The notes: a model not told the origin generated them from the letters alone. DNA of 64,000 nt from a bacterium (GCA_031082185.1 JAVHLI010000010.1:1-64000), one strand, 5' to 3'. Shown: positions 16,294 through 25,509, counted from the stretch's first letter. A program made the numbers and translations.

Positions 16294-17418
16294 GTGACTG
16301 CAGAGTCTGACGTCGAACTCGTCCACGTGACGAAGCACTACGGCGATGTCGTCGCGGTGAATGATATCTCCCTGCAAGTGCGCCCTGGCGAATTCCTGAC
16401 GCTCCTCGGGCCGAGTGGCTCTGGAAAGACCACGATCCTGCGCATGGTGGGGGGATTCGAGGCGGTTTCAGCCGGCGACGTACTCATCAAGGGCCGCACT
16501 ATGACCGGTGAGCCCCCGCACCGCCGGGATACCAGCATGGTCTTCCAGGACTACGCGTTGTTTCCCCACAAGAGCGTGGGGGAGAACATCGCGTTTGGCC
16601 TGAAGATGCGGGGTGTAGCGCCCGAGGAGCGCCGGCGGCGGGTCCAGGGGGTTCTCGATCTCGTGGACCTGCCAGGCGTAGCCCATCGCATGCCCTATCA
16701 ACTGAGCGGAGGCCAGCGCCAGCGGGTGGCGCTGGCCCGCTCGCTGGTGATCCGCCCGTCGGTGCTTCTTCTGGATGAACCACTAGGAGCTCTTGACGCC
16801 CAGATACGGAAGCACATGCAGGTTGAGATCAAGACGCTCCAGCAGAGGCTTGGGCTGACATTCTTGTACGTGACGCATGACCAGGAAGAGGCGATGGTGA
16901 TCAGCGACCGCATCGCCATCCTGCGCAACGGGGTGCTTGAACAGATTGGGCCGCCGGAAGAGGTCTACGAACGCCCGGCCTCCCGCTTCGTAGCCAGCTT
17001 CCTTGGGGAGTGCAACCTGCTAACGGGTGTTGTCCACGCCCTCCGCGGCGCGACCCTGGTCATTGACAGCCCCGAGATCGGGCCGTTGCAGGGTTCGGCG
17101 CCGCACCTCTCGCCGGTTCTCGTACCCGGCCAGGCGGTCACAATCGGGATTCGTCCCGAGAGGATGCGGGTCGGCTGGCAGGACGGGGATCGCGTCAATT
17201 CGAAGTCAGGGCGCGTACACCAGGCGGCATTCTCGGGAACGGTTACCCGCTATACGGTCCGGGTGGGGGGAGCCGACATCGTGGTGGCCGCGCTCGGGCC
17301 CAAGGCGCACTCCGTGGGAGATGAGGTTACGCTCTCGTGGGCAGTTGAGGACACGATCGTGATTCCAGGGCCGCCGGGCGAGCCCGCCCAACCACCAGAC
17401 AATCCGGGAATACGATGA
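16294..17418 (+). CDS. Pot-type ABC transporter ATPase (PotA-like)
   Basis: A 374-residue ATPase. Walker A GPSGSGKTT, Q-loop MVFQDYALFPH, signature LSGGQRQRVALARSL, Walker B VLLLDEPLGALD and the H-loop TFLYVTHDQEEAM are complete. The C-terminal TOBE-like regulatory domain (residues about 240-360) carries IGIRPERMRV. GTG start close after the binding-protein stop. It energises the two permeases that follow and overlaps the next gene by four bases. Confidence 0.93.
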   Translation: MTAESDVELVHVTKHYGDVVAVNDISLQVRPGEFLTLLGPSGSGKTTILRMVGGFEAVSAGDVLIKGRTMTGEPPHRRDTSMVFQDYALFPHKSVGENIAFGLKMRGVAPEERRRRVQGVLDLVDLPGVAHRMPYQLSGGQRQRVALARSLVIRPSVLLLDEPLGALDAQIRKHMQVEIKTLQQRLGLTFLYVTHDQEEAMVISDRIAILRNGVLEQIGPPEEVYERPASRFVASFLGECNLLTGVVHALRGATLVIDSPEIGPLQGSAPHLSPVLVPGQAVTIGIRPERMRVGWQDGDRVNSKSGRVHQAAFSGTVTRYTVRVGGADIVVAALGPKAHSVGDEVTLSWAVEDTIVIPGPPGEPAQPPDNPGIR

Positions 17419-18308
17419 TCATGCGCACACCACCGTCCGAGACGGCGATTCGGCGGGATCGGTGGGCCTTGTGGTTCCTGCTGCCCATCAGTGCATGGCA
17501 GGCGGTCTTCTACTTATCCTCGGCTGCGTTCATGTTCCTGGTCAGCTTCTGGGTCATGCAGGACTACAAGTTGGTACCCACATGGACCCTCCAGAACTAC
17601 GCCATCTTCTTCAAGGAGTTCATCTACTTCAAGGCCTACTTGACCTCGCTGGTGTTTGCCACGACAACGGTCCTCATCACGATGGTGGTGGCCTATCCAT
17701 TTGCCTATGCGCTGGTGTTTGTTGTCCCGAAGCGCCTGCTAACCGTTGCCCTCGTCGCGGTGATTGCGCCATTCTGGACGAACTACTTGGTGCGGGCCTA
17801 CGCCTGGCAGATCATCCTGGCGAACAACGGGATCATGAACTACGTGCTTCAGCGCCTGCGTCTGATTACAGAGCCGATCGATATCCTCTATACCCTCCTG
17901 GCCGCGCGTATCGGGATTGTGCACTTCCTGCTGGCCATCATGACACTCATCCTCTATACGACCCTTGAGGGCATCGACAAGAACCTGCTCGAAGCAGCCG
18001 ACGATCTAGGGGCGGGGCGCCTCCGGACTTTTTCTGAGGTCATCCTACCCCTCAGTTCTGGCGGCCTTGTGGCAGGAGGGATGTTCGCATTCGTCCTGGC
18101 GTTCGCCGATTTCGTCTCTCCTGCGGTCCTGGGTGGTCAGGCCCAGCGGGTCTTCCCACAGATTGTCGTGGATGCAGTGCAGTGGACGGTGAACTGGCCC
18201 CAGGCGTCGGCATTCGCGGTGATTATGGTCGTGACCATCCTCTCGATTGTCGGCCTTTTCGCTCGGTGGATGCGGTTCGCGGGCTTTGGCCTGGCGGTGG
18301 AACGGTGA
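17415..18308 (+). CDS. Pot-type ABC permease (PotB-like)
   Basis: A 297-residue inner-membrane permease with about six transmembrane helices. Seen are WFLLPISAWQAVFYLS (TM1), the MVVAYPFAYALVFVV helix, APFWTNYLVRAYAWQIIL, and the cytoplasmic EAA loop LEAADDLGAGRLRTFSEVILPLSS. It starts with ATGA overlap on the ATPase gene and ends in a GTGA overlap with the next permease, so the three are translated as a block. Confidence 0.92.
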   Translation: MIMRTPPSETAIRRDRWALWFLLPISAWQAVFYLSSAAFMFLVSFWVMQDYKLVPTWTLQNYAIFFKEFIYFKAYLTSLVFATTTVLITMVVAYPFAYALVFVVPKRLLTVALVAVIAPFWTNYLVRAYAWQIILANNGIMNYVLQRLRLITEPIDILYTLLAARIGIVHFLLAIMTLILYTTLEGIDKNLLEAADDLGAGRLRTFSEVILPLSSGGLVAGGMFAFVLAFADFVSPAVLGGQAQRVFPQIVVDAVQWTVNWPQASAFAVIMVVTILSIVGLFARWMRFAGFGLAVER

Positions 18309-19129
18309 GCTCCTGGGAGATCCGACTGGATCGGATGACCGTGCGCTGGGATCGGTTCGCGACCGGCCTGCTTCGCGCTTATCTGGTGCTGGCCTATGCC
18401 TTTCTCTTTGCGCCGATTGCCGTCACGATCGTTTCGTCCTTCAACGCAGACCGGTTTGTGACGCTGCCGTGGCGGGGATTCACCTGGCATTGGTATGACC
18501 TAGTCATCCGGAACCGCGACCTGATCTTCCCCTTGCGGAATAGCGTTGTGGTGGCCGCGGGCGTGGGCCTGATGTCCGTCTTGCTCGGCTTCCTGGGCGC
18601 GTACGGGCTGACCAGGACCCGGGGCCGCTGGCAGGGCCTCTACACGCTGGGGCTGATCTCGCCGCTAGCAGTACCCTGGATCCTGCTGGGCCTGGGGCTC
18701 TTGGTGTTCTTCACGCGCATTGGCATTCCGAAATCCCTCTTCACCGTCTGGATCAGCCATACGATCTTCGCCGCACCGCTGGCCATGCTCATCATTCGCG
18801 GCCGCCTGCTCACGATGCGCCGGAGCTATGAGGAGGCCGCCTGGGATCTCGGTGCGGGCCGGCTCCGTGCGATTTGGGAGGTCGTGCTGCCACTTGCGGG
18901 GCCAGGCCTGGCCGGCGCTTTTCTTCTGACATTCACGTTGTCATTTGACGAGTTCATCCTGGCGTGGTTCGTCTCCGGTTTCGATGAGACGCTTCCGGTA
19001 AAGATCTGGGGGATGATGCGGTCGGGGATCAATCCGACCATCAGCGCGATCGGAGCGATCGTGTTTGTCATGTCGATTACGTTGAGCATTCTGGGACAGG
19101 CATTCCAGCGACGAGGCACGGCGACATGA
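18305..19129 (+). CDS. Pot-type ABC permease (PotC-like)
   Basis: About 274 residues from a GTG that overlaps the PotB-like stop. The reading frame stays open further upstream, but that part is out-of-frame shadow of the previous gene. Features include the FAPIAVTIVSSFN first helix and loop, TWHWYDLVIRN, LLGFLGAYGLTR and the EAA loop YEEAAWDLGAGRLRAIWEVVLPL, all typical of PotC/PotI. It partners the PotB-like protein in a heterodimeric channel and overlaps the creatininase gene by four bases. Confidence 0.92.
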   Translation: MSSWEIRLDRMTVRWDRFATGLLRAYLVLAYAFLFAPIAVTIVSSFNADRFVTLPWRGFTWHWYDLVIRNRDLIFPLRNSVVVAAGVGLMSVLLGFLGAYGLTRTRGRWQGLYTLGLISPLAVPWILLGLGLLVFFTRIGIPKSLFTVWISHTIFAAPLAMLIIRGRLLTMRRSYEEAAWDLGAGRLRAIWEVVLPLAGPGLAGAFLLTFTLSFDEFILAWFVSGFDETLPVKIWGMMRSGINPTISAIGAIVFVMSITLSILGQAFQRRGTAT

Positions 19130-19923
19130 TGGAAGACGAGCGGAGGCATCGCATGGCGCTTCTGGGCGACGACATCTCACACCTCACCTGGCCGGAGTTT
19201 GCGGATCGAATCGGCCGCTCCGTGGTTGTGATCCCTGTGGGATCTGTCGAGCAGCACGGCCCTCACCTGCCCCTGGGCGTGGATGCGTTCATTCCGTACC
19301 ACCTGGGGCTGCGGCTGGCGGCGCGGCTGCCGGTCCTTGTTACGCCGCCGATCTGGTATGCTGGCCCGTCGGATCCGGTGAGCGGAGGCGGACAGCGATT
19401 CCCGGGGACACTGGCGCTCCAGGGAACGACCTTGATTGAGTTGACCACCGATGTCCTTCGAGAGTTCATTAGACAAGGAGCCCGGTGCTTGGCCCTTCTG
19501 AATGGTCACTTCGAGAACACAGCGTTTCTCGCCGAAGCGTCTCGCCGCGTCCTCCCCCTCGATGACTCCTCCAGCCGGAAGATCGTCATTATCAACTGGT
19601 GGGAGCACGTGCCGGACGAGGCGCTGCAGAGGCTGTTCCCAGAAGGGTTCCCCGGCTGGGAGGTTGAGCACGCGAGTCTGACCGAAACATCGTTGATGCA
19701 GGCACTCCTGCCTGAACTCGTGCACGTTGACCGACTCCCCACCGGCGCGGGCCGGGGGCGGCGTGCGCCGCGCCATAAGGTGTTTCCCGAGCCGGTGGGT
19801 CTGGTTCCCCCAAGTGGCATCCTCTACACGGCGAGCGGGGCGTCCGCCTCCACGGGAGAGGCGCTTGTTCAGGTCCTGCTTGACGCGATCGAAGAGGTGC
19901 TGAGAGCAGAGTTCCCGCTCTAG
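19126..19923 (+). CDS. Creatininase-family amidohydrolase
   Basis: A 265-residue protein with the creatininase metal-binding motifs VGSVEQHGPHLPLGVDA near residue 40 and LLNGHFENTAF near residue 125, plus an acidic EHASLTETS segment. Family members include creatinine amidohydrolase, the riboflavin/F420-pathway deformylase ArfB and the mycofactocin peptidase MftE, so the reaction is hydrolysis of an amide or formamide but the substrate is open. Translational coupling (ATGA) to the Pot-type importer suggests it acts on the imported compound. Confidence 0.85.
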   Translation: MMEDERRHRMALLGDDISHLTWPEFADRIGRSVVVIPVGSVEQHGPHLPLGVDAFIPYHLGLRLAARLPVLVTPPIWYAGPSDPVSGGGQRFPGTLALQGTTLIELTTDVLREFIRQGARCLALLNGHFENTAFLAEASRRVLPLDDSSSRKIVIINWWEHVPDEALQRLFPEGFPGWEVEHASLTETSLMQALLPELVHVDRLPTGAGRGRRAPRHKVFPEPVGLVPPSGILYTASGASASTGEALVQVLLDAIEEVLRAEFPL

Positions 19924-20214
19924 GCCGGCCCGTGCTCGCTCCTCGCCCAGCACGCGGAGCGTCTCCTCGCTGGCTTCTTCGGCAAGAAGACGCCATGAAT
20001 ATCTGCTACGCTCCTGCTACCTGCTTCGAACACCGCGAACGTTGTTGCTTCCTCTTGACGAGCCGTTCCTCTCCGTAGCACGTGTGGGGCCTCGTCCGAA
20101 TGCTCGCCGTGACCGCTGCGAAAGGGGCCGCAAAGAGCCGTGCCGAAAGTGGCATGGGACCGACGTTCCCAGACTCCATACTTTCCCGGAGAACGGGGTG
20201 ATACGAGGTGGGGG

Positions 20215-20822
20215 ATGCGGATCGTCCTGTCAGTCGTGCTTGCGGCTGTCCTGGTGAGCTTGAGCGGCCTCACGCAGCATCAGTTTACCCAGGCCCAACC
20301 CGATGCCCAGTTCGGCAGGAACCGCATCTAAAACGACGACGCGGAAGCCGGCCCTGGCGCTCCAGACGACGAAGCGATTATACCTCCGCCCCAGTGGACG
20401 GTGACGACAGGATTCACGGCGGTGCGATACGGTGCATCCGGCGGGTTTCTCTCTGTGGGAGGGCCAAAAACGCTCGTTCAACCGTCACTCAGACGATCAT
20501 CCTGACCGCGGGCTCCGAGATCGATGCCGGCGCGGTCACTTACCGACTGTACGAGTACCTCGGCACGTGCGAAGCTGAGGACGACCAGGCAACCGTGCTT
20601 GTGACGTTCCAGACTGGCGCGGGGGTGCCGCTCGGCGAGGCGACAATCGGGCCGGTGACCTCGGATCACTTTCGGAACAAGGGCGGGCTGCTGCGCGCGG
20701 TGACCGGCACGGTACCCCGCGAGACGAGGCGCGTCGTGGTCAATGTGATTATGACGAGGCTGTCCGGCAGCTACAACGACGGCTCCGCGGACAATCTTGT
20801 GTTCGAGCTCGTCCGGAGGTAG
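20215..20822 (+). pseudogene. Secreted protein gene broken by a stop and a frameshift
   Basis: The gene opens with a good signal peptide (MRIVLSVVLAAVLVSLSGL) behind a GAGGTGGGGG ribosome site, but meets a TAA at 20329. The same frame continues with QWTVTTGFTAVRYGASGGF LSVGG up to an A5 run at 20466-20470, after which the homologous-looking sequence (STVTQTIILTAGSEIDAGAV, later NDGSADNLVFELVRR) is in the frame one base back, as if one A was lost. The C-terminal part resembles extracellular sandwich domains that often follow an NGDFEAG-type start. Either a true pseudogene or sequencing errors. Confidence 0.55.
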
Positions 20823-20928
20823 CCGGGAAGGGGCAAGCAGCCCGGCCCTGGATGCTCCCTGCCGGTCTGCGTGGTCTGCACGTGAGCACGGAGAACGCTG
20901 CACATCAAAGGGAGGAGGGAGGTCTGTG

Positions 20929-21558
20929 ATGATCAGTTCGCGCGCGCAAGGCCGCGTTGTGATGTCGGCCACCTGGGGAATCCTGCTCCTAGTGGCGATC
21001 GTGGCCCTCTCGGTGACCGAGGCGTCGGTGCTGCTCCCGGATGGCGCGGTCGGAGTTCGGCTACCCGGCACAACGGCGGCTGCTGAGCCCGACTTGGCCG
21101 GAACCGTCTTGCACGACGAGTTGATCCCATTTGTGATCAGGGACGCCGCGGGCAACTCGCTGTTCGGGGGCGTACTGCAGAACCGTGCCGTCCGATCAAG
21201 AACCCAACTGGTCCACTTCTACTACCGCATCAGGGACACCGCCCCGGGTCTGCCCGGGCGCATCGTTCGCGTTGACACGATCGGCTTCCCTGGGACGATC
21301 CACGCCGACTACAGGATTGACGGTTTGGGGGCCGTGGCTCCGGTGGAGGCCGGTCGCGCAGGAGAGCGGGTCAAGTTCTTCTTCGCCGGCAGGCCTACCG
21401 CGGCCGCGCCCGCCCCACTGGGTCTGCTTGCCGGCACGGAGTCCCGCTTCTTCTTCGTGAAGGGCGTGTGCTACAGTTTCGGGCCTGGCGGATTGACTAC
21501 GTTGGTGCTCGCCACGGGTCAGCAGGTGACCCTTTCTACAGTCAGGCCGGCTCGATAG
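20929..21558 (+). CDS. Secreted hypothetical protein
   Basis: A 209-residue protein with an N-terminal hydrophobic export segment (ATWGILLLVAIVALSV, about residues 16-31) and a soluble remainder rich in beta-strand-like sequence (TQLVHFYYRIRDT, TIHADYRIDGLGAV, SRFFFVKGVCYSFG). I recognise no family. The ATG at 20929 has a long purine-rich ribosome site (GGGAGGAGGGAGG); longer upstream frames lack one. It may be co-transcribed with the broken secreted-protein gene just upstream. Confidence 0.6.
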   Translation: MISSRAQGRVVMSATWGILLLVAIVALSVTEASVLLPDGAVGVRLPGTTAAAEPDLAGTVLHDELIPFVIRDAAGNSLFGGVLQNRAVRSRTQLVHFYYRIRDTAPGLPGRIVRVDTIGFPGTIHADYRIDGLGAVAPVEAGRAGERVKFFFAGRPTAAAPAPLGLLAGTESRFFFVKGVCYSFGPGGLTTLVLATGQQVTLSTVRPAR

Positions 21559-21654
21559 GCTTGCCCGGATCCAGAAGGGTGCCCAGCGCGTGGCGGCGGC
21601 AGGTCGGATGCAAGGTGCCCGGAGACGGCCCCCAGCCGGCTCCGGGTCTTCTCA

Positions 21655-21693
21655 TTACTATCGGGTGTCCAGGGAAACCGGGTGCGGTGGACT
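21655..21693. repeat. 39-bp dispersed repeat, copy 2
   Basis: Matches 3318-3356 at 36 of 39 positions. This copy contains the stop codon and last codons of the membrane-protein gene on the minus strand, so the repeat has supplied that protein's C-terminal tail (HPVSLDTR). Confidence 0.65.
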
Positions 21694-22815
21694 GCCTGCC
21701 GCAATTCGAAGTCGCCACCAGTAGACACCAGTCGCCAGGGCGGTCGCCGCGCCGGAAAATAGAACGGTCGTCTCGCGCGTCGGCAAAGGGTATCGCGCAT
21801 AGATGTGGTGGAGGCTGCCCAGGAAGGCCGCTATCAGCAAGACGGCCACCTGCCGTGAACCGAGAGGGTTCTCATCAAGCAGTTTCCCGAGGACGAAGTA
21901 GAACGAGACAAAAGCGGGAGCCATTAGCCTTTCCATGTCTGGGCTGAAGAGTATTGTTCCCACGGTAACGGCGTAGAGGAGCAGCAGGTGTCTTGCCCCC
22001 ATCAGCAGTCTCCAGGTCTTGCCTGGGGTAAGAAGTGGGAACAGCGAGACAGGGGCGAACGCAAAAACCAGCACCTTGAGCCACGGCTGCACCTCCAGGA
22101 TTCCCCGCCCGTACGCTGAGACCGCGCCCGCATAATAGGTCGGCGACGTCCCATGCGCGAGCACCATCAGGACGAGCGACAGGAAGGCGAAAGCGGCTGG
22201 GGCCAACGACAGCAGGAATACGCTGCGCTCTTTGCTCCAGCGACCGGATTCAATCAGATACACCAGGACAACGATGGGCATGAGAACGATGACTTCTCGC
22301 GTAAGAACTCCGAGGACGAGGATCAAACCAAAGAAGAGCCAGCTCCCCGTGTGCGCGGTCCACAGCAAGAGGAGGATCCAGAGGAGTGCGAGGAGGTCAT
22401 TGAACTGGTAGTAGTCCCAAACCGCGAACCCGTACGGCCCCCTGCTGGCAATGAAGAGAACCGTGGAAAGAGTAGCGTTTGAAGGGGTCACTCCGAGCTT
22501 GCGCAGGAACATATAGAGCGTCAAAGGGACAAGGAAGGCTGCACCCAGCGTGAGGAACAGAAACGCTGAATCCCTTTGAACGGGCAGGATTCCGGCGAGA
22601 TATGGGCCCAGGATCCGGTAGACGAAGGGGGGACGGATTTCGAGATTGAGATTCGGTGCCGCGTCGGCCATTCTTCGATAGAGGTGAAGATCCCATCCTG
22701 CGAACCGAGGGGAGTCGGGCTCGATGCGTCCCCATAGGAAGACCATGATGAGGCACGCCAGCACTATCACGATAACGTTCGCGAGCGTCGGGTTCGGGCG
22801 ACTGGTCCTGTTCAT
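21658..22815 (-). CDS. Polytopic membrane protein, possible GT-C-type glycosyltransferase
   Basis: A 385-residue protein with about ten hydrophobic segments. The order (N-terminal helix VIVIVLACLIMVFLW, then a periplasmic loop with GWDLHLYRRMADAAP, then a chain of helices) is like GT-C or DUF2029-type integral glycosyltransferases, which place acidic residues in the first large loop. I see no definitive family motif, so the function is unassigned. It overlaps the deazaflavin-type reductase gene by four bases and is translated after it. Its C-terminus lies in a dispersed repeat. Confidence 0.7.
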   Translation of the reverse strand: MNRTSRPNPTLANVIVIVLACLIMVFLWGRIEPDSPRFAGWDLHLYRRMADAAPNLNLEIRPPFVYRILGPYLAGILPVQRDSAFLFLTLGAAFLVPLTLYMFLRKLGVTPSNATLSTVLFIASRGPYGFAVWDYYQFNDLLALLWILLLLWTAHTGSWLFFGLILVLGVLTREVIVLMPIVVLVYLIESGRWSKERSVFLLSLAPAAFAFLSLVLMVLAHGTSPTYYAGAVSAYGRGILEVQPWLKVLVFAFAPVSLFPLLTPGKTWRLLMGARHLLLLYAVTVGTILFSPDMERLMAPAFVSFYFVLGKLLDENPLGSRQVAVLLIAAFLGSLHHIYARYPLPTRETTVLFSGAATALATGVYWWRLRIAAGSPPHPVSLDTR

Positions 22816-23420
22816 TCTTCAAAGGAGAAGGCCCGATCTAATCGGCGCCAGCCCCTTACGACCAGCAGCAACACGAGGATAAGCGCCGCCAGGGGCCACA
22901 CCCATGCCAGGTCTCCAGGGCCGCCGCGCCCTGTGACGGCCTGCTCTCGCTGGATGCGGACCAGCCTGTAGGTCCCCAGCAGGCTCTCTACTTCCGCATC
23001 GGTGATCTTCTTCTCGTTTACCCCGAACAAGGGACCTGCGAAGCCGCTGGCTATGATGACCCTGCGAAACAGGTCTATTCGATCCGGCCTTCCTGTGACG
23101 TCCTCTGCCGATCCCGACCACCGGCCGTCAGGCAGCCAGACTTCCACCCGAGGATTGACCGTGATGTTGCGGTACCAGTCAGCGGCCTGCCCGAAGCCGG
23201 CCGTGCAGTAGATGTCGCCGCCCACGTCGGCGAAGTTGAGGGGGGTCAGGCGGGTGAGGCCGGTCTTCCTGCCGGTGTGCTTGAGAACCATGACGTATCC
23301 GCCGTACCTGGTGCCGTTCCCATAGCTCCCGAGGCCCAAGCGCCACAGCAGAACCATGAACTTGTTGAAGGTCTTGAACCACCCACGGAGTCGTTGAGGA
23401 GGTATGCGGGACAGGTCCAT
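22812..23420 (-). CDS. Nitroreductase-family deazaflavin-dependent oxidoreductase
   Basis: A 202-residue protein of the F420/flavin-binding DUF385-type family. The signature VLKHTGRKTGLTRLTPLNFADVGG and ADWYRNITVNPRVEVWL (split-barrel fold) is clear. Unusually, a C-terminal hydrophobic helix (WVWPLAALILVLLLVV, residues about 170-188) suggests membrane anchoring. Such enzymes reduce small organic substrates with F420H2 or flavin; the substrate is unknown. It is coupled to the downstream membrane-protein gene by an ATGA overlap. Confidence 0.82.
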   Translation of the reverse strand: MDLSRIPPQRLRGWFKTFNKFMVLLWRLGLGSYGNGTRYGGYVMVLKHTGRKTGLTRLTPLNFADVGGDIYCTAGFGQAADWYRNITVNPRVEVWLPDGRWSGSAEDVTGRPDRIDLFRRVIIASGFAGPLFGVNEKKITDAEVESLLGTYRLVRIQREQAVTGRGGPGDLAWVWPLAALILVLLLVVRGWRRLDRAFSFEE

Positions 23421-23632
23421 CGGGGCTCACTTCCCCTGTGATCGCAACTCCGCCTTTGCGATTGGTCTTCCGCGGCGCCATCGGACCAGTTCGCCACTCG
23501 CGCCCGACGCGCCTGCTCTCTTCTTGTCGCTGGCGATTGCTCTTCTTGGGTTCTGTTGAAAGGCAGAGACGGTCGGATGACGAATCCTTCCTGTTGGGAG
23601 ACACTCATTACTACGACATAGGAGAATATACC

Positions 23633-24283
23633 GTGGTGACTGATCTTCGGGAACTCCCGACCGCCATCGTCGAGGGGAATGCCGTCCGGGTGAAGGAACT
23701 CGTCCAGGCGGCGCTGGACGAGCACGTGCCCCCGGAAGATCTGGTGAGCCGCTGGATGATTCCGGCGATGACGGAGGTGGGGGCGCGATTCGAGCGCCAA
23801 GAGTTCTTCGTACCGGAGATGCTGGTCTCCGCACGGGCGATGCAGGCGGGCCTGGCGCTCCTCAAGCCGCTCCTGGCCCAGCGGGCCGTCAGGCCGGTCG
23901 CCACCGTGGTCATCGGGACCGTTCGGGGCGACCTGCACGATGTCGGGAAGAACCTGGTTGCGATGATGCTGGAAGGGGCAGGGTTCCAGGTGGTGGACCT
24001 GGGGGTGGACGTTCCCGCCGCGCGTTTCGTCCAGGCGGTGCACGAGCACCAGGCGGAGATTCTCGGGATCTCGTCCCTGCTGACGACGACAATGCCCCAG
24101 ATGGAGGCGGTGATCCGCGCTCTGGCGGAGGCAGGGCTACGGGAGCGCGTGAAGGTCCTGGTGGGCGGAGCCCCGGTCACGGACCGGTTCGCGGCAGGGA
24201 TCGGCGCCGACGGGTACGGCGAGAGCGCGACCGCAGCCGTGAGGGTTGCCAAGAGCGTCCTGGGGCTACCCGAAGGCCCGTGA
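23633..24283 (+). CDS. Corrinoid (B12-binding) methyl-carrier protein
   Basis: About 216 residues with the two-domain layout of MtaC/MtbC/MttC: an N-terminal helical cap (LVSRWMIPAMTEVGARFERQ, EFFVPEMLVSARAM) and a Rossmann B12 domain with the cobalt-ligating DLHDVGKN motif (from GTVRGDLHDVGKN) and later ILGISSLLTTTM and VKVLVGGAPVT. It carries the methyl group between two methyltransferases. GTG start with AGGAGA seven bases upstream. It overlaps the following UroD-like gene by four bases, giving a typical corrinoid protein plus MtxA-like pair. No substrate-specific MtxB gene or reductive activator is adjacent. Confidence 0.93.
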   Translation: MVTDLRELPTAIVEGNAVRVKELVQAALDEHVPPEDLVSRWMIPAMTEVGARFERQEFFVPEMLVSARAMQAGLALLKPLLAQRAVRPVATVVIGTVRGDLHDVGKNLVAMMLEGAGFQVVDLGVDVPAARFVQAVHEHQAEILGISSLLTTTMPQMEAVIRALAEAGLRERVKVLVGGAPVTDRFAAGIGADGYGESATAAVRVAKSVLGLPEGP

Positions 24284-25440
24284 ACTCCCGCGAGCGCCTG
24301 CTCACCGCGCTCGATCACCGCGAACCCGACCGTGTGCCATTTGATCTCGTCAGCACGCAGGTCACCGGCATTCACGTCCTCGCCTACCAGAGTCTGCGCG
24401 GGCACATCGGCCTCCCGCCCGTAGAACCGCGGATGTGCGACACGATCCAGCAGCTTGCGCTGCCCGACGAGGATCTGATCGAGCACTTCGGTGTTGATGT
24501 GCGCGGATTGTTCCCGCTCAACAGCCACAACTGGCACATCACCAATGCGGATGTGGGCGACGCCTGGGAGTACACCGATGAGTGGGGCATCACGCATCGG
24601 CGCCCTAAGCCCGACGGCCTTTACTACTCCATTGTGCGCTCTCCGCTGGAGGGGGCGGCCCTCACACTCGACGACCTTCGCGCGCACGGGTGGCCCAATA
24701 CGGGCGATCCGCGGCGCATCGCAGGCCTGCACGAGCAGGCCACGGAGTACCGGGCGCAGGGCAAGGCCGTGATGATCAAGGGCGTGCTGGCAGGGATCCT
24801 CGAGATGGCCCAGCGCGTGCGCGGCACAGAGGACTGCCTGGCGGACATGGCCGCCAGCGAGGTGCTCGCGTGCGCGATTCTCGACAAGATGCTCGAACTC
24901 AAACTGGCCTTTTGGGAAATGGCCCTGCCACGGCTCGCCGCTGTGATCGACGTGGTCTCGGAAGCAGATGATTACGGGACGCAAACATCGCAGCTCATCT
25001 CTCCGCGCATGTTCCGCAGGCTCCTCAAGCCGCGATTGAAGATCCTGTTCGACCGCATCAAGCAACTAGCCCCCGGGGCCCGGCTCTTCTTCCACTCGTG
25101 CGGCAACGTGCGCCCGCTCCTGCCGGACTTCATCGAGATGGGCGTAGACATCTTGAATCCTGTGCACATCCGCGCAAGCGGGATGGAGCCGGCTTGCCTC
25201 AAGCGCGACTTCGGCAAGGATATTGTTTTCTGGGGCGGGGGCGTAGACACGCAGGAGGTCCTGCCGTTCGGCACGCCCCAGCAGGTGAAGGACGACGTGA
25301 AGCGCAACGTAGAGGCCCTCGCGCCCGGCGGCGGCTTTGTCTTCAGCACCGTGCACAACATCCAGGCCGACGTTCCGCCTGAGAATATCATCGCGATGTG
25401 GGAAGCGGCGCAGGAACTCGGGGGGTACGCGGCCTCTTGA
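24280..25440 (+). CDS. UroD-family (MtaA-like) methyltransferase
   Basis: A 386-residue barrel protein. The Zn-site motif FFHSCGN (His272, Cys274) is retained, as in methylcobamide-dependent methyltransferases. The C-terminal Cys used by MtaA is replaced by STVHNIQADVPPENI, a form common in uncharacterised UroD relatives. GTG start overlaps the corrinoid-protein stop. Known relatives pass the corrinoid-bound methyl group to a thiol or pterin. Here it is the strongest candidate partner of the corrinoid protein; the methyl acceptor is unknown. Confidence 0.85.
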   Translation: MNSRERLLTALDHREPDRVPFDLVSTQVTGIHVLAYQSLRGHIGLPPVEPRMCDTIQQLALPDEDLIEHFGVDVRGLFPLNSHNWHITNADVGDAWEYTDEWGITHRRPKPDGLYYSIVRSPLEGAALTLDDLRAHGWPNTGDPRRIAGLHEQATEYRAQGKAVMIKGVLAGILEMAQRVRGTEDCLADMAASEVLACAILDKMLELKLAFWEMALPRLAAVIDVVSEADDYGTQTSQLISPRMFRRLLKPRLKILFDRIKQLAPGARLFFHSCGNVRPLLPDFIEMGVDILNPVHIRASGMEPACLKRDFGKDIVFWGGGVDTQEVLPFGTPQQVKDDVKRNVEALAPGGGFVFSTVHNIQADVPPENIIAMWEAAQELGGYAAS

Positions 25441-25509
25441 CATGATTTGCGAATAGTGGTTGAATAGTTTCAGAAAAACATCGGATCATTCAGCCGCGAC
25501 GAGGAAGAC

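Noticed and set aside
20040-20214. Possible cyclic-di-GMP (GEMM-I) riboswitch before the broken secreted-protein gene
   Set aside because: The stretch has a CGAAAG and a CCGCAAAGAGCC reminiscent of the class, but the P1a pairing and receptor loop cannot be formed convincingly.
23421-23632. Cobalamin riboswitch before the corrinoid protein gene
   Set aside because: I looked for the B12-box and paired elements in the 200-base leader and found none.
23611-25065. 484-residue minus-strand frame
   Set aside because: Antisense shadow of the corrinoid-protein and methyltransferase genes.
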